Source: Clostridium sp. (lineage in GTDB: Bacteria; Bacillota; Clostridia; Acetivibrionales; Acetivibrionaceae). Taken from it: a stretch of 17,202 bases of DNA. Where the stretch lies: assembly GCA_012841175.1 (NCBI GenBank), contig DUVG01000154.1, positions 1-17,202 on the forward strand, in the 5' to 3' direction. The notes under the pieces are model-generated. The model did not search any database and was not told the origin of the DNA. It saw nothing but the letters and a program-made list of their open reading frames with translations. A program made the translations under genes and the position numbers. Below, piece by piece: positions 7,525-15,383 of the stretch. Position 1 is the first letter of the stretch. Each line of letters begins with the position of its first letter.

Positions 7525-9246
7525 TTATAATCGGTTAACCCATTTTGATAATATGCTTTTAACAAATTCAATTGATTCACCTTCTATAGCTTTCTTTGCT
7601 ATTTCTTCTGCTTCTTTAAAACTTATACTCTTGATAAAACTACTAATATTTAAAGAGAAAGCAGGATTCATACTAAGTTCATGTACTCCCATTCCTACAA
7701 GTATAGCCACAGCTTCAATATCACTTGCCATTTCCCCGCAAACACTTACTCTTTTATTATTTATTATAGCTTTATTTATACAATACTGCACAGTTTTAAG
7801 AAATTCCGGCTCTAAATAGGATCTTTTCTCTAAATGAGAACATTTTCTGTTAAATTTGCAAATTTGATGCAATAAATCATTGGTGCCTATACTTATAAAG
7901 TCCACTTCTTTTAGTATTTCGTCTAAATTTTCTACAGCTGCTGCAGTCTCTATCATAGTACCTATACTAATTTTTTTTGTTATATAGAAGGACTCTTTAT
8001 ATAATTTATCAGAAGCTTCTAGTATTATATTCTTAGCATCCCGTAGCTCCCTAACTGTACTTACCATCGGAAAGGATATTTTTATATTCCCATTTTCTGC
8101 TGCTCTTAAAATGCTTTTTATTTGTGTCATAAATTCTTCTTTTTGTTCAAGAGACCTTTTAATTCCCCTAGAACTTTTCTCTAAAGACTCTGGATTTATT
8201 CCTAAAGAATCAGGCAGCTTGTCCCCTCCAATGTCAGCAGTTCTTATTACAACTGGTTTTCCCAACATGTCTTTTGCAATTTTTGAATATATAAGATATT
8301 GTCTTTTTTCATTAGGTACTTTTTTGTAATTAAGATAAAGGGATTCTGTCCTTACAAGACCAATTCCCGCCATATTTAAAGCTTTTGCAGTATTAAAATC
8401 TTTTACATTGCTAATATTAGCTAAAATGGTTACTGAATGTCCATCTGTTGTTATAATAGGCTCCTGATTTTGTTTGTTATTATTAATAATTTTATAATCA
8501 TTAATTTGTTTTTTATAATTTTTAATTGCTAAATTTGAAGGATTAATAATTGCTACATTGGATATACAATCAATTATAGCAGTACTTCCCTTGAATTTTA
8601 TAATTTTCTCAAACTCAACTTCTCCTAAAACAGGAATGCCACTACTTCTTAAAATAATTGAACTGTGAGAAAAAAAGCCTGCTCCTTCCTGTGCTAAAAC
8701 CCCCTGAACAGATTTTTTACACAGCATTGTAGCAATTGTAGGAGTAAGTTCTTTTATAGCGGCTATATTCTCACAATTAATTTTATCTAAATCAGTTCCA
8801 TTTTCACCATATATATTTTTAATTATTCTTTTTCTAATATCTTTTAAATCGTATATTCGTTGTTTCATATATTCATTATTGCTTTGTAAAATTTCATCAA
8901 CATATTTTTGAATACATATATGTATGGCATTTGAAGCAAAAATTTTTTTTGTCCTTATTGTATTTATTATTTCTTCAAAAAAACTTTTGTCATCTAAAAC
9001 TTCTTTATAAAAATCAAATATCCGATTTTCTTCTTCACTGAGTATCCCTCTAAATCCGTCCTTTAAATCATAGATTTCTATAAAGGTTTTACAAATAGCA
9101 ACTTCTAATAAAGTAATTTGATTATCAACTTCCCATTCTTCTATATTATCATCATTTATTTGTACTTCTGTATCCTTGATGATAAATAGTTTTCCTATGG
9201 CTATACCTGACGAAACACCCTTTCCTCTAAAAATCTTTTCTACCAT
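7525..9246 (-). CDS. PTS Enzyme I-like phosphotransferase with a divergent phospho-histidine loop
   Basis: 573 residues, the length of a PtsI (Enzyme I), which moves phosphate from PEP to HPr. The C-terminal PEP-binding barrel keeps its key residues: R335 (RTADIGGDK), R360, E433, N456 and D457 (IGTND), R467 and the acid-base cysteine C503 (VCGEMASD). The active histidine is present at 194, but the surrounding canonical GGxTSHxAIxAR reads GAGFFSHSSIILR, and the usual NPFLGWRAIR segment is degenerate around its arginine. No GAF domain is fused, unlike PtsP. It directly follows an HPr-like gene that lacks His15. I chose the ATG at 9246, 4 bp after the HPr stop; an in-frame GTG at 9258 would overlap HPr by 8 bp. 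A true ptsI is possible but unlikely given these changes. Confidence 0.85.
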   Translation of the reverse strand: MVEKIFRGKGVSSGIAIGKLFIIKDTEVQINDDNIEEWEVDNQITLLEVAICKTFIEIYDLKDGFRGILSEEENRIFDFYKEVLDDKSFFEEIINTIRTKKIFASNAIHICIQKYVDEILQSNNEYMKQRIYDLKDIRKRIIKNIYGENGTDLDKINCENIAAIKELTPTIATMLCKKSVQGVLAQEGAGFFSHSSIILRSSGIPVLGEVEFEKIIKFKGSTAIIDCISNVAIINPSNLAIKNYKKQINDYKIINNNKQNQEPIITTDGHSVTILANISNVKDFNTAKALNMAGIGLVRTESLYLNYKKVPNEKRQYLIYSKIAKDMLGKPVVIRTADIGGDKLPDSLGINPESLEKSSRGIKRSLEQKEEFMTQIKSILRAAENGNIKISFPMVSTVRELRDAKNIILEASDKLYKESFYITKKISIGTMIETAAAVENLDEILKEVDFISIGTNDLLHQICKFNRKCSHLEKRSYLEPEFLKTVQYCINKAIINNKRVSVCGEMASDIEAVAILVGMGVHELSMNPAFSLNISSFIKSISFKEAEEIAKKAIEGESIEFVKSILSKWVNRL

Positions 9247-9250
9247 GCTG

Positions 9251-9520
9251 CTACACACTTTCTTCTAAATCTGAAGTAAGAAAATTTTTTAAATCATTTA
9301 ATGCCTCTTCTTCATCTTCTCCTTCTGTAATAATGATAATGTCGTTATCTTTGGCAACAGCCAATGATAAAATCCCCAACAAGCTTTTTCCGTTAGCCTT
9401 TCTTTCATCTTTTTCTATCCATACATTTGATTTATAATTCGATGCCTTTTGAATAAATAATGCAGCTTGTTTAGGTTCTAGTCCATTTTCTTTATTAACC
9501 TTTATTGCCTCTCTAATCAT
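9251..9520 (-). CDS. HPr-like protein with Glu in place of the phosphorylatable His15 (Crh-like)
   Basis: 89 residues, the size of HPr, and it aligns with Bacillus HPr residue for residue without gaps over the first 50. The active-site loop, normally GLHARPAA, reads GLEPKQAA: His15 is Glu, Arg17 is Lys and Pro18 is Gln. It therefore cannot take phosphate from Enzyme I on His15. Ser46, the target of HPr kinase, is kept in a normal context (NGKSLLGILSLAV). B. subtilis Crh, which has Gln15 and Ser46 and acts in catabolite control, is the nearest known precedent; unlike Crh, this protein has Glu and is encoded beside an Enzyme I-like gene. The ATG at 9520 follows AGGAGG by 10 nt. It is the first gene of a probable operon with the EI-like gene, uvrC and the phosphoesterase. 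Confidence 0.9.
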   Translation of the reverse strand: MIREAIKVNKENGLEPKQAALFIQKASNYKSNVWIEKDERKANGKSLLGILSLAVAKDNDIIIITEGEDEEEALNDLKNFLTSDLEESV

Positions 9521-9558
9521 TTTGTGACATCCTCCTAATTGTTTTATCTAACATTTTA

Positions 9559-9587
9559 TTTATACCACTATTTTTAAAAAAGTTCTA
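9559..9587 (-). promoter_or_regulatory. Candidate extended -10 promoter of the HPr-like/EI-like/uvrC operon
   Basis: Minus-strand TGGTATAAA, an extended -10 element (hexamer 9559-9564), has TAGAAC (9582-9587) 17 bp upstream as a poor -35. It lies about 40 bp upstream of the HPr-like start, after the terminator of the preceding gene, so a promoter is needed in this interval. Confidence 0.45.
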
Positions 9588-9662
9588 CTGTTTTAGTAAA
9601 AATAATAGAATTATAGAACCTAAAGCTTATTTTTAGGTGTTTTTGATATTAACTGTATTTTG

Positions 9663-9710
9663 AAAAAATTATATATGGGACATAGGAAAATTGCTCTGTC
9701 CCATATATAA
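9663..9710 (-). terminator. Intrinsic terminator after the small membrane protein gene
   Basis: A perfect 14-bp stem (9697-9710 with 9669-9682; core TATATGGGACA) with a 14-nt loop is followed on the minus strand by six T (9663-9668). It lies just past the stop at 9716 and separates that gene from the HPr-like operon. Confidence 0.9.
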
Positions 9711-9715
9711 AAAAT

Positions 9716-10063
9716 TTATATAAACATTAGCAAATAAAGTATTTGAAGGGCAATAACAAATAATGCAAGTACAACATTTGTAATTATAATTATATTTCCA
9801 CTTCCTCTTATTTGCTCATTGAGTAAAATACCAAAAATTACTCCAAGGATGGCAAAAATGGGACTTATAAAAATTGTAAGTGCTGCACTTATCCATCCTA
9901 AAACCACATATTTTTTACTGTCCTTTTTTAAAATTACAGCGCCATCATTATTTCTTCCAATATTTTCTTCATAGTTTAATGTGTTTTTATTACTGTCTTC
10001 TGATTCTATTTTTTCACTAATTTCACCATCTGCTTTACCTTTATTTTTATATTCCCCATCCAA
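9716..10063 (-). CDS. Small two-helix membrane protein, DUF4190-like
   Basis: 115 residues with no recognised function. The first 50 residues are hydrophilic and acidic/Asn-rich; then come two hydrophobic segments, about 52-82 (glycine- and alanine-containing, VLGWISAALTIF...ILGVIFGILL) and 90-114. This layout and the G-rich first helix resemble the DUF4190 family of small membrane proteins. The start is TTG at 10063, placed 8 nt after GGAGG within a near-perfect GGAGGTGAT site. It lies between two terminators, so it is its own transcription unit; a TTGAAT/TAATAA pair about 45 bp upstream is a weak promoter candidate. Its place after an ECF sigma/anti-sigma pair makes it a possible member of that regulon, but this is only positional. 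Confidence 0.75.
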   Translation of the reverse strand: MDGEYKNKGKADGEISEKIESEDSNKNTLNYEENIGRNNDGAVILKKDSKKYVVLGWISAALTIFISPIFAILGVIFGILLNEQIRGSGNIIIITNVVLALFVIALQILYLLMFI

Positions 10064-10137
10064 AAAATCACCTCCGCTACATTATTATTAGTGATTAAAA
10101 AACATATATTCAAGTATTATTTGACTAAGAATATATA

Positions 10138-10169
10138 AAAAGCTCAAGTATTTTTTTACTTGAGCTTTT
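10138..10169 (-). terminator. Intrinsic terminator after the sigma/anti-sigma pair
   Basis: A perfect 13-bp stem, AAAAGCTCAAGTA (10138-10150) with TACTTGAGCTTTT (10157-10169), and a 6-nt loop, ending in a short U-run on the minus strand. It lies 5 bp past the anti-sigma stop. The symmetry would allow it to work in both directions. Confidence 0.88.
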
Positions 10170-10174
10170 TATAG

Positions 10175-10750
10175 TTAATTTATATTAAATTTTGTTTTAG
10201 CGGTTTTTGAATTTTTAGATTGATAGGCTTTTGATAGAAAAGCTAATACTGCCAAACCAATTAAAATAAAATACACATCAGAAAGATATATACATAAATA
10301 AATTAAAATATTTTTAAATACATTTAAAAATATACCTGATGTTTCTAGAAAATAGTAAACACCATAAGCATATTGTGAAGGTAAATTTATATAAAACATA
10401 ATGCTTAAAAGTTGTTCTTTAAAAGCTATTCCAGATAAAACTAACATAAATGTAAAAAACATCATAGCAAATGCAAAATACAGTTTGAGTAGTTTTTTCT
10501 CTTTTATTTTTTTCCCAGATAAATTAATAAACTGAATTTGCGTCATTACCTCTGCTTCAAATGTTTCGGGAGGCTCTATTTCATTTTTTTCATTTAATAC
10601 ATCCAGCATTAAATTGTATTTTGCATATTCATCTTTGCACAAATCACAGCAACCAATATGCTCCATCAATCGGTTTTGTTCATTGTCACTTATATTTCCA
10701 TCTAGATACTTTGTAATTAAATTGTTAAATGATTTGCAGCTATTCATCAT
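10175..10750 (-). CDS. Membrane-anchored zinc-finger anti-sigma factor
   Basis: 191 residues. The N-terminal cytoplasmic domain carries the HxxxCxxC zinc anti-sigma motif (H31, C35, C38), with an extra C34 and an upstream C5 as a possible further ligand. A hydrophobic segment at about 88-110 and a second region at 147-172 place the rest in the membrane; the short stretch between (about 111-146) may be extracytoplasmic. It overlaps the sigma gene by 4 bp (ATGA), the classic arrangement of an ECF sigma with its cognate inhibitor. The proposed role is to hold the sigma factor at the membrane until a signal releases it; the signal cannot be read from the sequence. The second in-frame ATG one codon later is an equally possible start. 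Confidence 0.88.
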   Translation of the reverse strand: MMNSCKSFNNLITKYLDGNISDNEQNRLMEHIGCCDLCKDEYAKYNLMLDVLNEKNEIEPPETFEAEVMTQIQFINLSGKKIKEKKLLKLYFAFAMMFFTFMLVLSGIAFKEQLLSIMFYINLPSQYAYGVYYFLETSGIFLNVFKNILIYLCIYLSDVYFILIGLAVLAFLSKAYQSKNSKTAKTKFNIN

Positions 10751-11289
10751 ATAATTCCTTCCTTTCCTTCGGAAGCTAGCTTGTTTTTCAACATTAATCT
10801 GGCTCTATAAATTCTGTTCTTAATTATTGACATAGGCTCATCTAATACTTGTGACATTTCTTCATATGATAGACCATTTTTATGATAAAGTATTAGAAGA
10901 ATTCTATACTTTTCAGGTAATTTCATAATTTCATGGTTTATCCTATCACGCTGTTCTCTTTTTATATAGCTACTCTCTGGACTATCTTCCTGATTATGTA
11001 GTCCATAGGCATTTTCTATAGGCACACACTCAACCCTCTTCTTTTTTAATAAATCGTAACAATAATTAGTTGCTATTTTAGCACACCATGTTGAAAACTT
11101 ATATTGAGGGTTATATTTATCAAGGGATTTATATATTTTTATAAATACCTCTTGTGCAGCATCATTAACTTCGTCCTTATTATATATTATATTATATATC
11201 AATTTTTTATATCTTGTAACCAGCACTGAAAATGCCTGAGTATCTCCTTCTAGACATCTCTTAATTAAATTAACATCCGATACCTCCAA
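10747..11289 (-). CDS. ECF-type RNA polymerase sigma factor (sigma-70 family)
   Basis: 180 residues, typical of ECF sigma factors, which have only regions 2 and 4. Region 2 (about 12-87) includes the conserved AAQEVFIKIYKSL and KFSTWCAKIATNYCYDLLKKKR blocks that bind core enzyme and the -10. Region 4 (about 122-172) shows LPEKYRILLILYHKNGLSYE and a helix-turn-helix ending in IKNRIYRARLMLKNKL. I chose TTG at 11289, placed after AGGGGGG with good spacing; an ATG at 11322 has no comparable site and would add 11 residues. It is coupled to an anti-sigma gene. A minus-strand TGTATAAT lies upstream of the ATG, but no clear ECF-type GGAAC box was seen, so self-regulation is unproven. Confidence 0.92.
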   Translation of the reverse strand: MEVSDVNLIKRCLEGDTQAFSVLVTRYKKLIYNIIYNKDEVNDAAQEVFIKIYKSLDKYNPQYKFSTWCAKIATNYCYDLLKKKRVECVPIENAYGLHNQEDSPESSYIKREQRDRINHEIMKLPEKYRILLILYHKNGLSYEEMSQVLDEPMSIIKNRIYRARLMLKNKLASEGKEGII

Positions 11290-11397
11290 CAGTTTCCCCC
11301 CTGTAGGTTTTATATATAACATTATAATTATACATGAAAATATGTGCTTCCAGCTACTTCTAATTTGTAATTTTATAATAAATTAAATATTTAAATA

Positions 11398-11434
11398 AAA
11401 AAATAAGAGGCCTTTTGACCCCTTATTTTTTATT
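11398..11434 (-). terminator. Intrinsic terminator after tuf
   Basis: On the minus strand AATAAGGGGTC pairs with GGCCTCTTATT over 11 positions (two G-U wobbles) around an AAAA loop, extended by A-U pairs and followed by T-rich sequence. It lies about 10 bp past the tuf stop and separates the translation operon from the ECF sigma gene. Confidence 0.9.
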
Positions 11435-11444
11435 TAAGTTTTTA

Positions 11445-12647
11445 TTATGAAATTATTTTTGATACGTTTCCTGCTCCTACAGTTCTTCCACCTTCACGGA
11501 TAGCAAACTTTAATCCTTCTTCCATAGCTATTGGAGTGATAAGTTTAACTTTTAATGTGATGTGGTCACCAGGCATTATCATTTCAGTACCTTGTGGAAG
11601 TTCAACTACACCTGTAACGTCAGTAGTTCTGAAATAGAATTGTGGTCTATAATTGTTAAAGAAAGGAGTATGTCTTCCACCCTCTTCTTTTGTTAAAACG
11701 TAAACCTGAGCTTCAAATTCTGTATAAGGTTTAATTGAACCTGGTTTAGCTAAAACCTGACCTCTTTCTATTTCATCTCTTTGAATACCTCTTAAAAGTG
11801 CACCGATATTATCACCAGCAACAGCTGAGTCAAGAAGTTTTCTAAACATTTCTATACCAGTTACAACTGTTTTTCTTGGTTCATCCATCAAACCAACTAT
11901 TTCTACTTCTTCTCCAACTTTTAGTTGTCCTCTTTCAACTCTACCAGTTGCAACTGTTCCACGACCTGTGATTGTAAATACGTCCTCAACAGGCATAATG
12001 AAAGGCTTGTCAGTTGCTCTTTCAGGAGTAGGTATGTATTTGTCAACCTGCTCCATTAATTCTACGATAGGTTTGTATTCGTCAGCATCTTTTGTAGATG
12101 CACTTGATTCGATAGCTTTAAGAGCTGAACCTCTAATTATAGGAATATCATCTCCTGGGAAATCATATTCACTTAATAGTTCTCTTACTTCCATTTCAAC
12201 TAATTCAATAAGTTCTTCGTCGTCAACTTGGTCACATTTGTTCAAGAAAACAACAATGTAAGGAACTCCAACCTGGTCTGCCAATATTATATGCTCTCTT
12301 GTTTGAGGCATAGGACCATCTGCAGCTGATACAACCAATATAGCTCCATCCATCTGAGCAGCACCAGTAATCATGTTTTTAACATAGTCCGCGTGACCTG
12401 GGCAGTCAACATGAGCATAGTGTCTATTTTCTGTTTCATATTCAACGTGAGATGTGGAAATTGTAATTCCTCTTTCTCTTTCTTCTGGAGCCTTGTCAAT
12501 ATTTTCATAAGCTTCGTACTTCGCTCCGCCCCCAAGGGATAAAACTTTTGTTATAGCTGCTGTCAAAGTTGTTTTACCATGGTCAACGTGACCTATTGTT
12601 CCAATATTAACGTGGGGTTTACTTCTTTCAAATTTTTCTTTTGCCAT
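11445..12647 (-). CDS. tuf: Elongation factor Tu
   Basis: 400 residues, full length. EF-Tu carries aminoacyl-tRNA to the ribosome as a GTP complex. GTPase motifs are all intact: P-loop GHVDHGKT (19-26), the effector block ERERGITI (57-64), DCPGH (81-85), NKCD (136-139) and GSAL (173-176). Domains 2 and 3 are complete, with the C-terminal FAIREGGRTVGAGNV segment. The ATG at 12647 follows AAAGGAGGA by 9 nt, a strong site. It lies 130 bp after fusA in a gap with two possible hairpins. The strong terminator after it ends the str block. Confidence 0.99.
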   Translation of the reverse strand: MAKEKFERSKPHVNIGTIGHVDHGKTTLTAAITKVLSLGGGAKYEAYENIDKAPEERERGITISTSHVEYETENRHYAHVDCPGHADYVKNMITGAAQMDGAILVVSAADGPMPQTREHIILADQVGVPYIVVFLNKCDQVDDEELIELVEMEVRELLSEYDFPGDDIPIIRGSALKAIESSASTKDADEYKPIVELMEQVDKYIPTPERATDKPFIMPVEDVFTITGRGTVATGRVERGQLKVGEEVEIVGLMDEPRKTVVTGIEMFRKLLDSAVAGDNIGALLRGIQRDEIERGQVLAKPGSIKPYTEFEAQVYVLTKEEGGRHTPFFNNYRPQFYFRTTDVTGVVELPQGTEMIMPGDHITLKVKLITPIAMEEGLKFAIREGGRTVGAGNVSKIIS

Positions 12648-12665
12648 TATTAATTCTCCTCCTTT

Positions 12666-12741
12666 TTTTCAGTAAATATCCTGAAAATTTAATTAATGAT
12701 TTAATTATTTATCTGCAGGAAATATAAATATATCTCCTGCA
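12666..12741. repeat. Two stem-loops in the fusA-tuf gap
   Basis: A 7-bp inverted repeat TGCAGGA/TCCTGCA (12714-12720 and 12735-12741) and a second, TTTTCAG/CTGAAAA (12666-12672 and 12681-12687), lie in tandem upstream of tuf. The second is directly next to the tuf ribosome-binding site. On the minus strand neither is followed by a U-run, so they look like leader structures or processing sites, not terminators; the first does have TTTTT beside it on the plus strand. Confidence 0.5.
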
Positions 12742-12777
12742 TTTTTAACTGTTTTATTACCTCAGTTTAAAAACCAC

Positions 12778-14856
12778 TTAGCTATTATCTCTATCTCCAA
12801 CAATAGCTTCTTGTATACTCTTAGGCACTTCTTCAAAATGGCTTATCTGCATTGAGAATGTTCCTCTGCCTTGTGTCCTAGAACGCAATACTGTTGCGTA
12901 ACCAAACATTTCCGCCAATGGAACACTAGCTGTTATAACCTGTAAACCATTTTTTGCTTCCATACCTTCAATTCGTCCTCTTCTTGAGTTTAAGTCACCC
13001 ATAACATCTCCCATGTAGTCTTCAGGAGTAACAACATCTACTTTCATCATAGGTTCTAAAAGCACAGCATTTGCTTTTTTCATTCCTTCTTTTAAAGCCA
13101 TAGAACCTGCAATTTTAAATGCCATCTCCGATGAGTCTACCTCATGGTATGACCCATCAACTAGGGTAACTTTAATATCTACAACAGGATAACCACCTAA
13201 AATACCGTTATTCATAGCCTCTTGAATTCCTGCATCAACAGCTGGAATATATTCCTTAGGAATAGCTCCTCCAACTATCTTATTGATAAATTCATAACCA
13301 GTACCTGGCTCCTTAGGTTCAATTTCAATGCAGCAGTGCCCATATTGACCTCTACCACCAGACTGTCTTACAAATTTACCTTCAACTTTAACAGCTTTTT
13401 TAATAGTTTCCTTGTATGCAACTTGAGGATTACCTACATTCGCTTCAACTTTAAATTCTCTTAGCATACGGTCTACAATAATTTCTAAATGAAGTTCACC
13501 CATTCCCTCAATTATTGTCTGACCTGTATCCTTATTAGTGTGAGCCCTAAATGTAGGGTCTTCTTCAGATAACTTCTGAAGAGCAATGGACATTTTATCC
13601 TGACCTGCTTTTGTCTTTGGCTCTATTGCCACAGATATAACAGGCTCTGGAAAATCCATTGACTCTAAGATAACAGGATTGTTCTCATCACATAATGTAT
13701 CTCCTGTTCCTGTATCTTTAAGTCCAACAGCTGCAGCTATATCCCCAGAATAAACAGTATTAAGCTCTTCTCTGTGGTTTGCATGCATCTGTAGTATCCT
13801 TCCTAATCTTTCTCTTTTGCCCTTTGATGCATTATAAACATATGAACCTGAATTAACCTTACCTGAATAAACTCTGAAAAAACAAAGTTTTCCAACATAA
13901 GGGTCAGTCATAATTTTAAAAGCCAATGCTGAAAAAGGTTCATCATCATCTGCATGTCTTTCCATTTCTGTCTCACCATCTATAGATACCCCTTTAATTG
14001 ATGGTATATCCAGTGGTGAGGGCATATATTCTACAATTGCATCAAGCAATTGAGGCACACCTTTATTTTTGTATGAAGAACCACATGCAACAGGTATCAT
14101 GTCAACTTTTATTGTAGCACTTCTAATTCCAGCCTTTATCTCTTCTTCAGTTAATTCTTCACCTTCAAGGTATTTCATCATTAACTCTTCGTCTTGCTCT
14201 GAAATAACTTCAATAAGCTTAGTTCTATATTCTTCTGCCAATTCCTTCATATCATCAGGAATTTCTCTTTCTTCTGAGTTCTTTCCAAGCTTATCCATAA
14301 AAATATATGCTTTCATTTTAACAAGATCAATTATACCTTCAAAATTTTCTTCTTTACCAATAGGTAATTGTATAGGAACAGCATTAGCCTGCAGTCTTTC
14401 CTTAATCATGTCTAAACAATTATAAAAATCTGCTCCCATAATATCCATCTTATTAATATATGCAAGACGTGGTACATTATATCTATCAGCTTGTCTCCAT
14501 ACAGTCTCCGATTGAGGTTCAACTCCTCCTTTAGCACAAAAAACAGTTACTGAACCATCTAAAACTCTTAAAGATCTCTCAACCTCAACCGTAAAATCAA
14601 CGTGCCCCGGCGTATCAATAATGTTTACTCTTGTATCTTTCCATTGGGCAGTAGTTGCAGCAGATGTTATGGTAATACCTCTTTCCTGTTCTTGCTCCAT
14701 CCAGTCCATAGTTGCTGAACCATCATGTGTCTCACCAAGTTTATGAACTTTACCAGTATAAAAAAGTATACGTTCAGTTGTAGTGGTTTTACCTGCATCT
14801 ATATGGGCCATAATCCCTATATTTCTTGTTTTCTCTAAACTAAATTGCCTGGGCAT
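12778..14856 (-). CDS. fusA: Elongation factor G
   Basis: 692 residues, the normal length. EF-G drives translocation of tRNA and mRNA on the ribosome and helps recycle it. GTPase motifs are visible: AHIDAGKT (17-24), ERGITI (58-63), DTPGH (81-85) and NKMD (135-138). The C-terminal domains III-V are complete, with the typical GRGQYGH and SRRGRIEGM blocks. The start is the ATG at 14856, which gives the family N-terminus PRQFSLEKTRNIGIMAHIDA and has AAGGAAGG 6 nt upstream; a longer frame to 14895 lacks family sequence. It follows rpsG by 56 bp. Confidence 0.99.
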   Translation of the reverse strand: MPRQFSLEKTRNIGIMAHIDAGKTTTTERILFYTGKVHKLGETHDGSATMDWMEQEQERGITITSAATTAQWKDTRVNIIDTPGHVDFTVEVERSLRVLDGSVTVFCAKGGVEPQSETVWRQADRYNVPRLAYINKMDIMGADFYNCLDMIKERLQANAVPIQLPIGKEENFEGIIDLVKMKAYIFMDKLGKNSEEREIPDDMKELAEEYRTKLIEVISEQDEELMMKYLEGEELTEEEIKAGIRSATIKVDMIPVACGSSYKNKGVPQLLDAIVEYMPSPLDIPSIKGVSIDGETEMERHADDDEPFSALAFKIMTDPYVGKLCFFRVYSGKVNSGSYVYNASKGKRERLGRILQMHANHREELNTVYSGDIAAAVGLKDTGTGDTLCDENNPVILESMDFPEPVISVAIEPKTKAGQDKMSIALQKLSEEDPTFRAHTNKDTGQTIIEGMGELHLEIIVDRMLREFKVEANVGNPQVAYKETIKKAVKVEGKFVRQSGGRGQYGHCCIEIEPKEPGTGYEFINKIVGGAIPKEYIPAVDAGIQEAMNNGILGGYPVVDIKVTLVDGSYHEVDSSEMAFKIAGSMALKEGMKKANAVLLEPMMKVDVVTPEDYMGDVMGDLNSRRGRIEGMEAKNGLQVITASVPLAEMFGYATVLRSRTQGRGTFSMQISHFEEVPKSIQEAIVGDRDNS

Positions 14857-14912
14857 TTTAACCTTCCTTTCAAAATTAGCACATAAACTGCTCATTCTTT
14901 AAATTAATCTTA

Positions 14913-15383
14913 TTACCATCTATAATGAGCAAAAGCTTTGTTTGCTTCAGCCATCTTATGAGTGTCTTCCTTCTTTTTAAAAGCTCCACCTAGACCATTT
15001 GTAGCATCTAATATTTCGCCTGCTAATCTTTCTTTCATAGTTCTTTCCCCTCTTTGTCTTGAGTAGTTAACTAACCATCTAAGACCAAGAGTCTGTCTTC
15101 TTTCTGGTCTAACTTCTACAGGAACTTGATATGTTGCTCCACCAACTCTTCGAGCTTTTACTTCTAATACAGGCATTATATTATTTAATGCTTGTTCAAA
15201 AACTTCAAGGGGGTCTTTCCCTGTTTTTTCCTTTATGATTTCAAAAGCATCATAGCAAATCTTTTGTGCTACTCCCTTTTTTCCATCAAGCATAATGTTG
15301 TTAATAAGTTTTGTAACAACTTTGTCATTATACATTGGATCAGGTAAAACATCCCTTCTTGGTATATATCCTTTTCTTGGCAC
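14913..15383 (-). CDS. rpsG: 30S ribosomal protein S7
   Basis: 156 residues, the usual size of S7, which nucleates assembly of the 3' major domain of 16S rRNA and sits by the E site. The N-terminus PRKGYIPRRDVLPDP and the blocks MLDGKKGVAQ and YQVPVEVRPERRQTLGLRWL are diagnostic. The GTG at 15383 is the start: it has AAAGGAGG 7 nt upstream and gives the family N-terminus, whereas the in-frame ATG at 15425 would add 14 foreign residues. In E. coli S7 represses its own operon by binding the rpsL-rpsG gap; the gap here is long and structured. Confidence 0.98.
   Translation of the reverse strand: MPRKGYIPRRDVLPDPMYNDKVVTKLINNIMLDGKKGVAQKICYDAFEIIKEKTGKDPLEVFEQALNNIMPVLEVKARRVGGATYQVPVEVRPERRQTLGLRWLVNYSRQRGERTMKERLAGEILDATNGLGGAFKKKEDTHKMAEANKAFAHYRW

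Noticed and set aside
7525..9520. Ordinary ptsHI (sugar PTS) operon
   Set aside because: Gene order and lengths fit, but the HPr-like protein lacks His15 and its loop is changed at three positions, so normal sugar phosphorelay through it is not possible.
11968..14425. Several plus-strand frames of 80-118 codons opposite tuf and fusA
   Set aside because: These are mirror frames of strongly codon-biased genes and have Ser-rich low-complexity translations.
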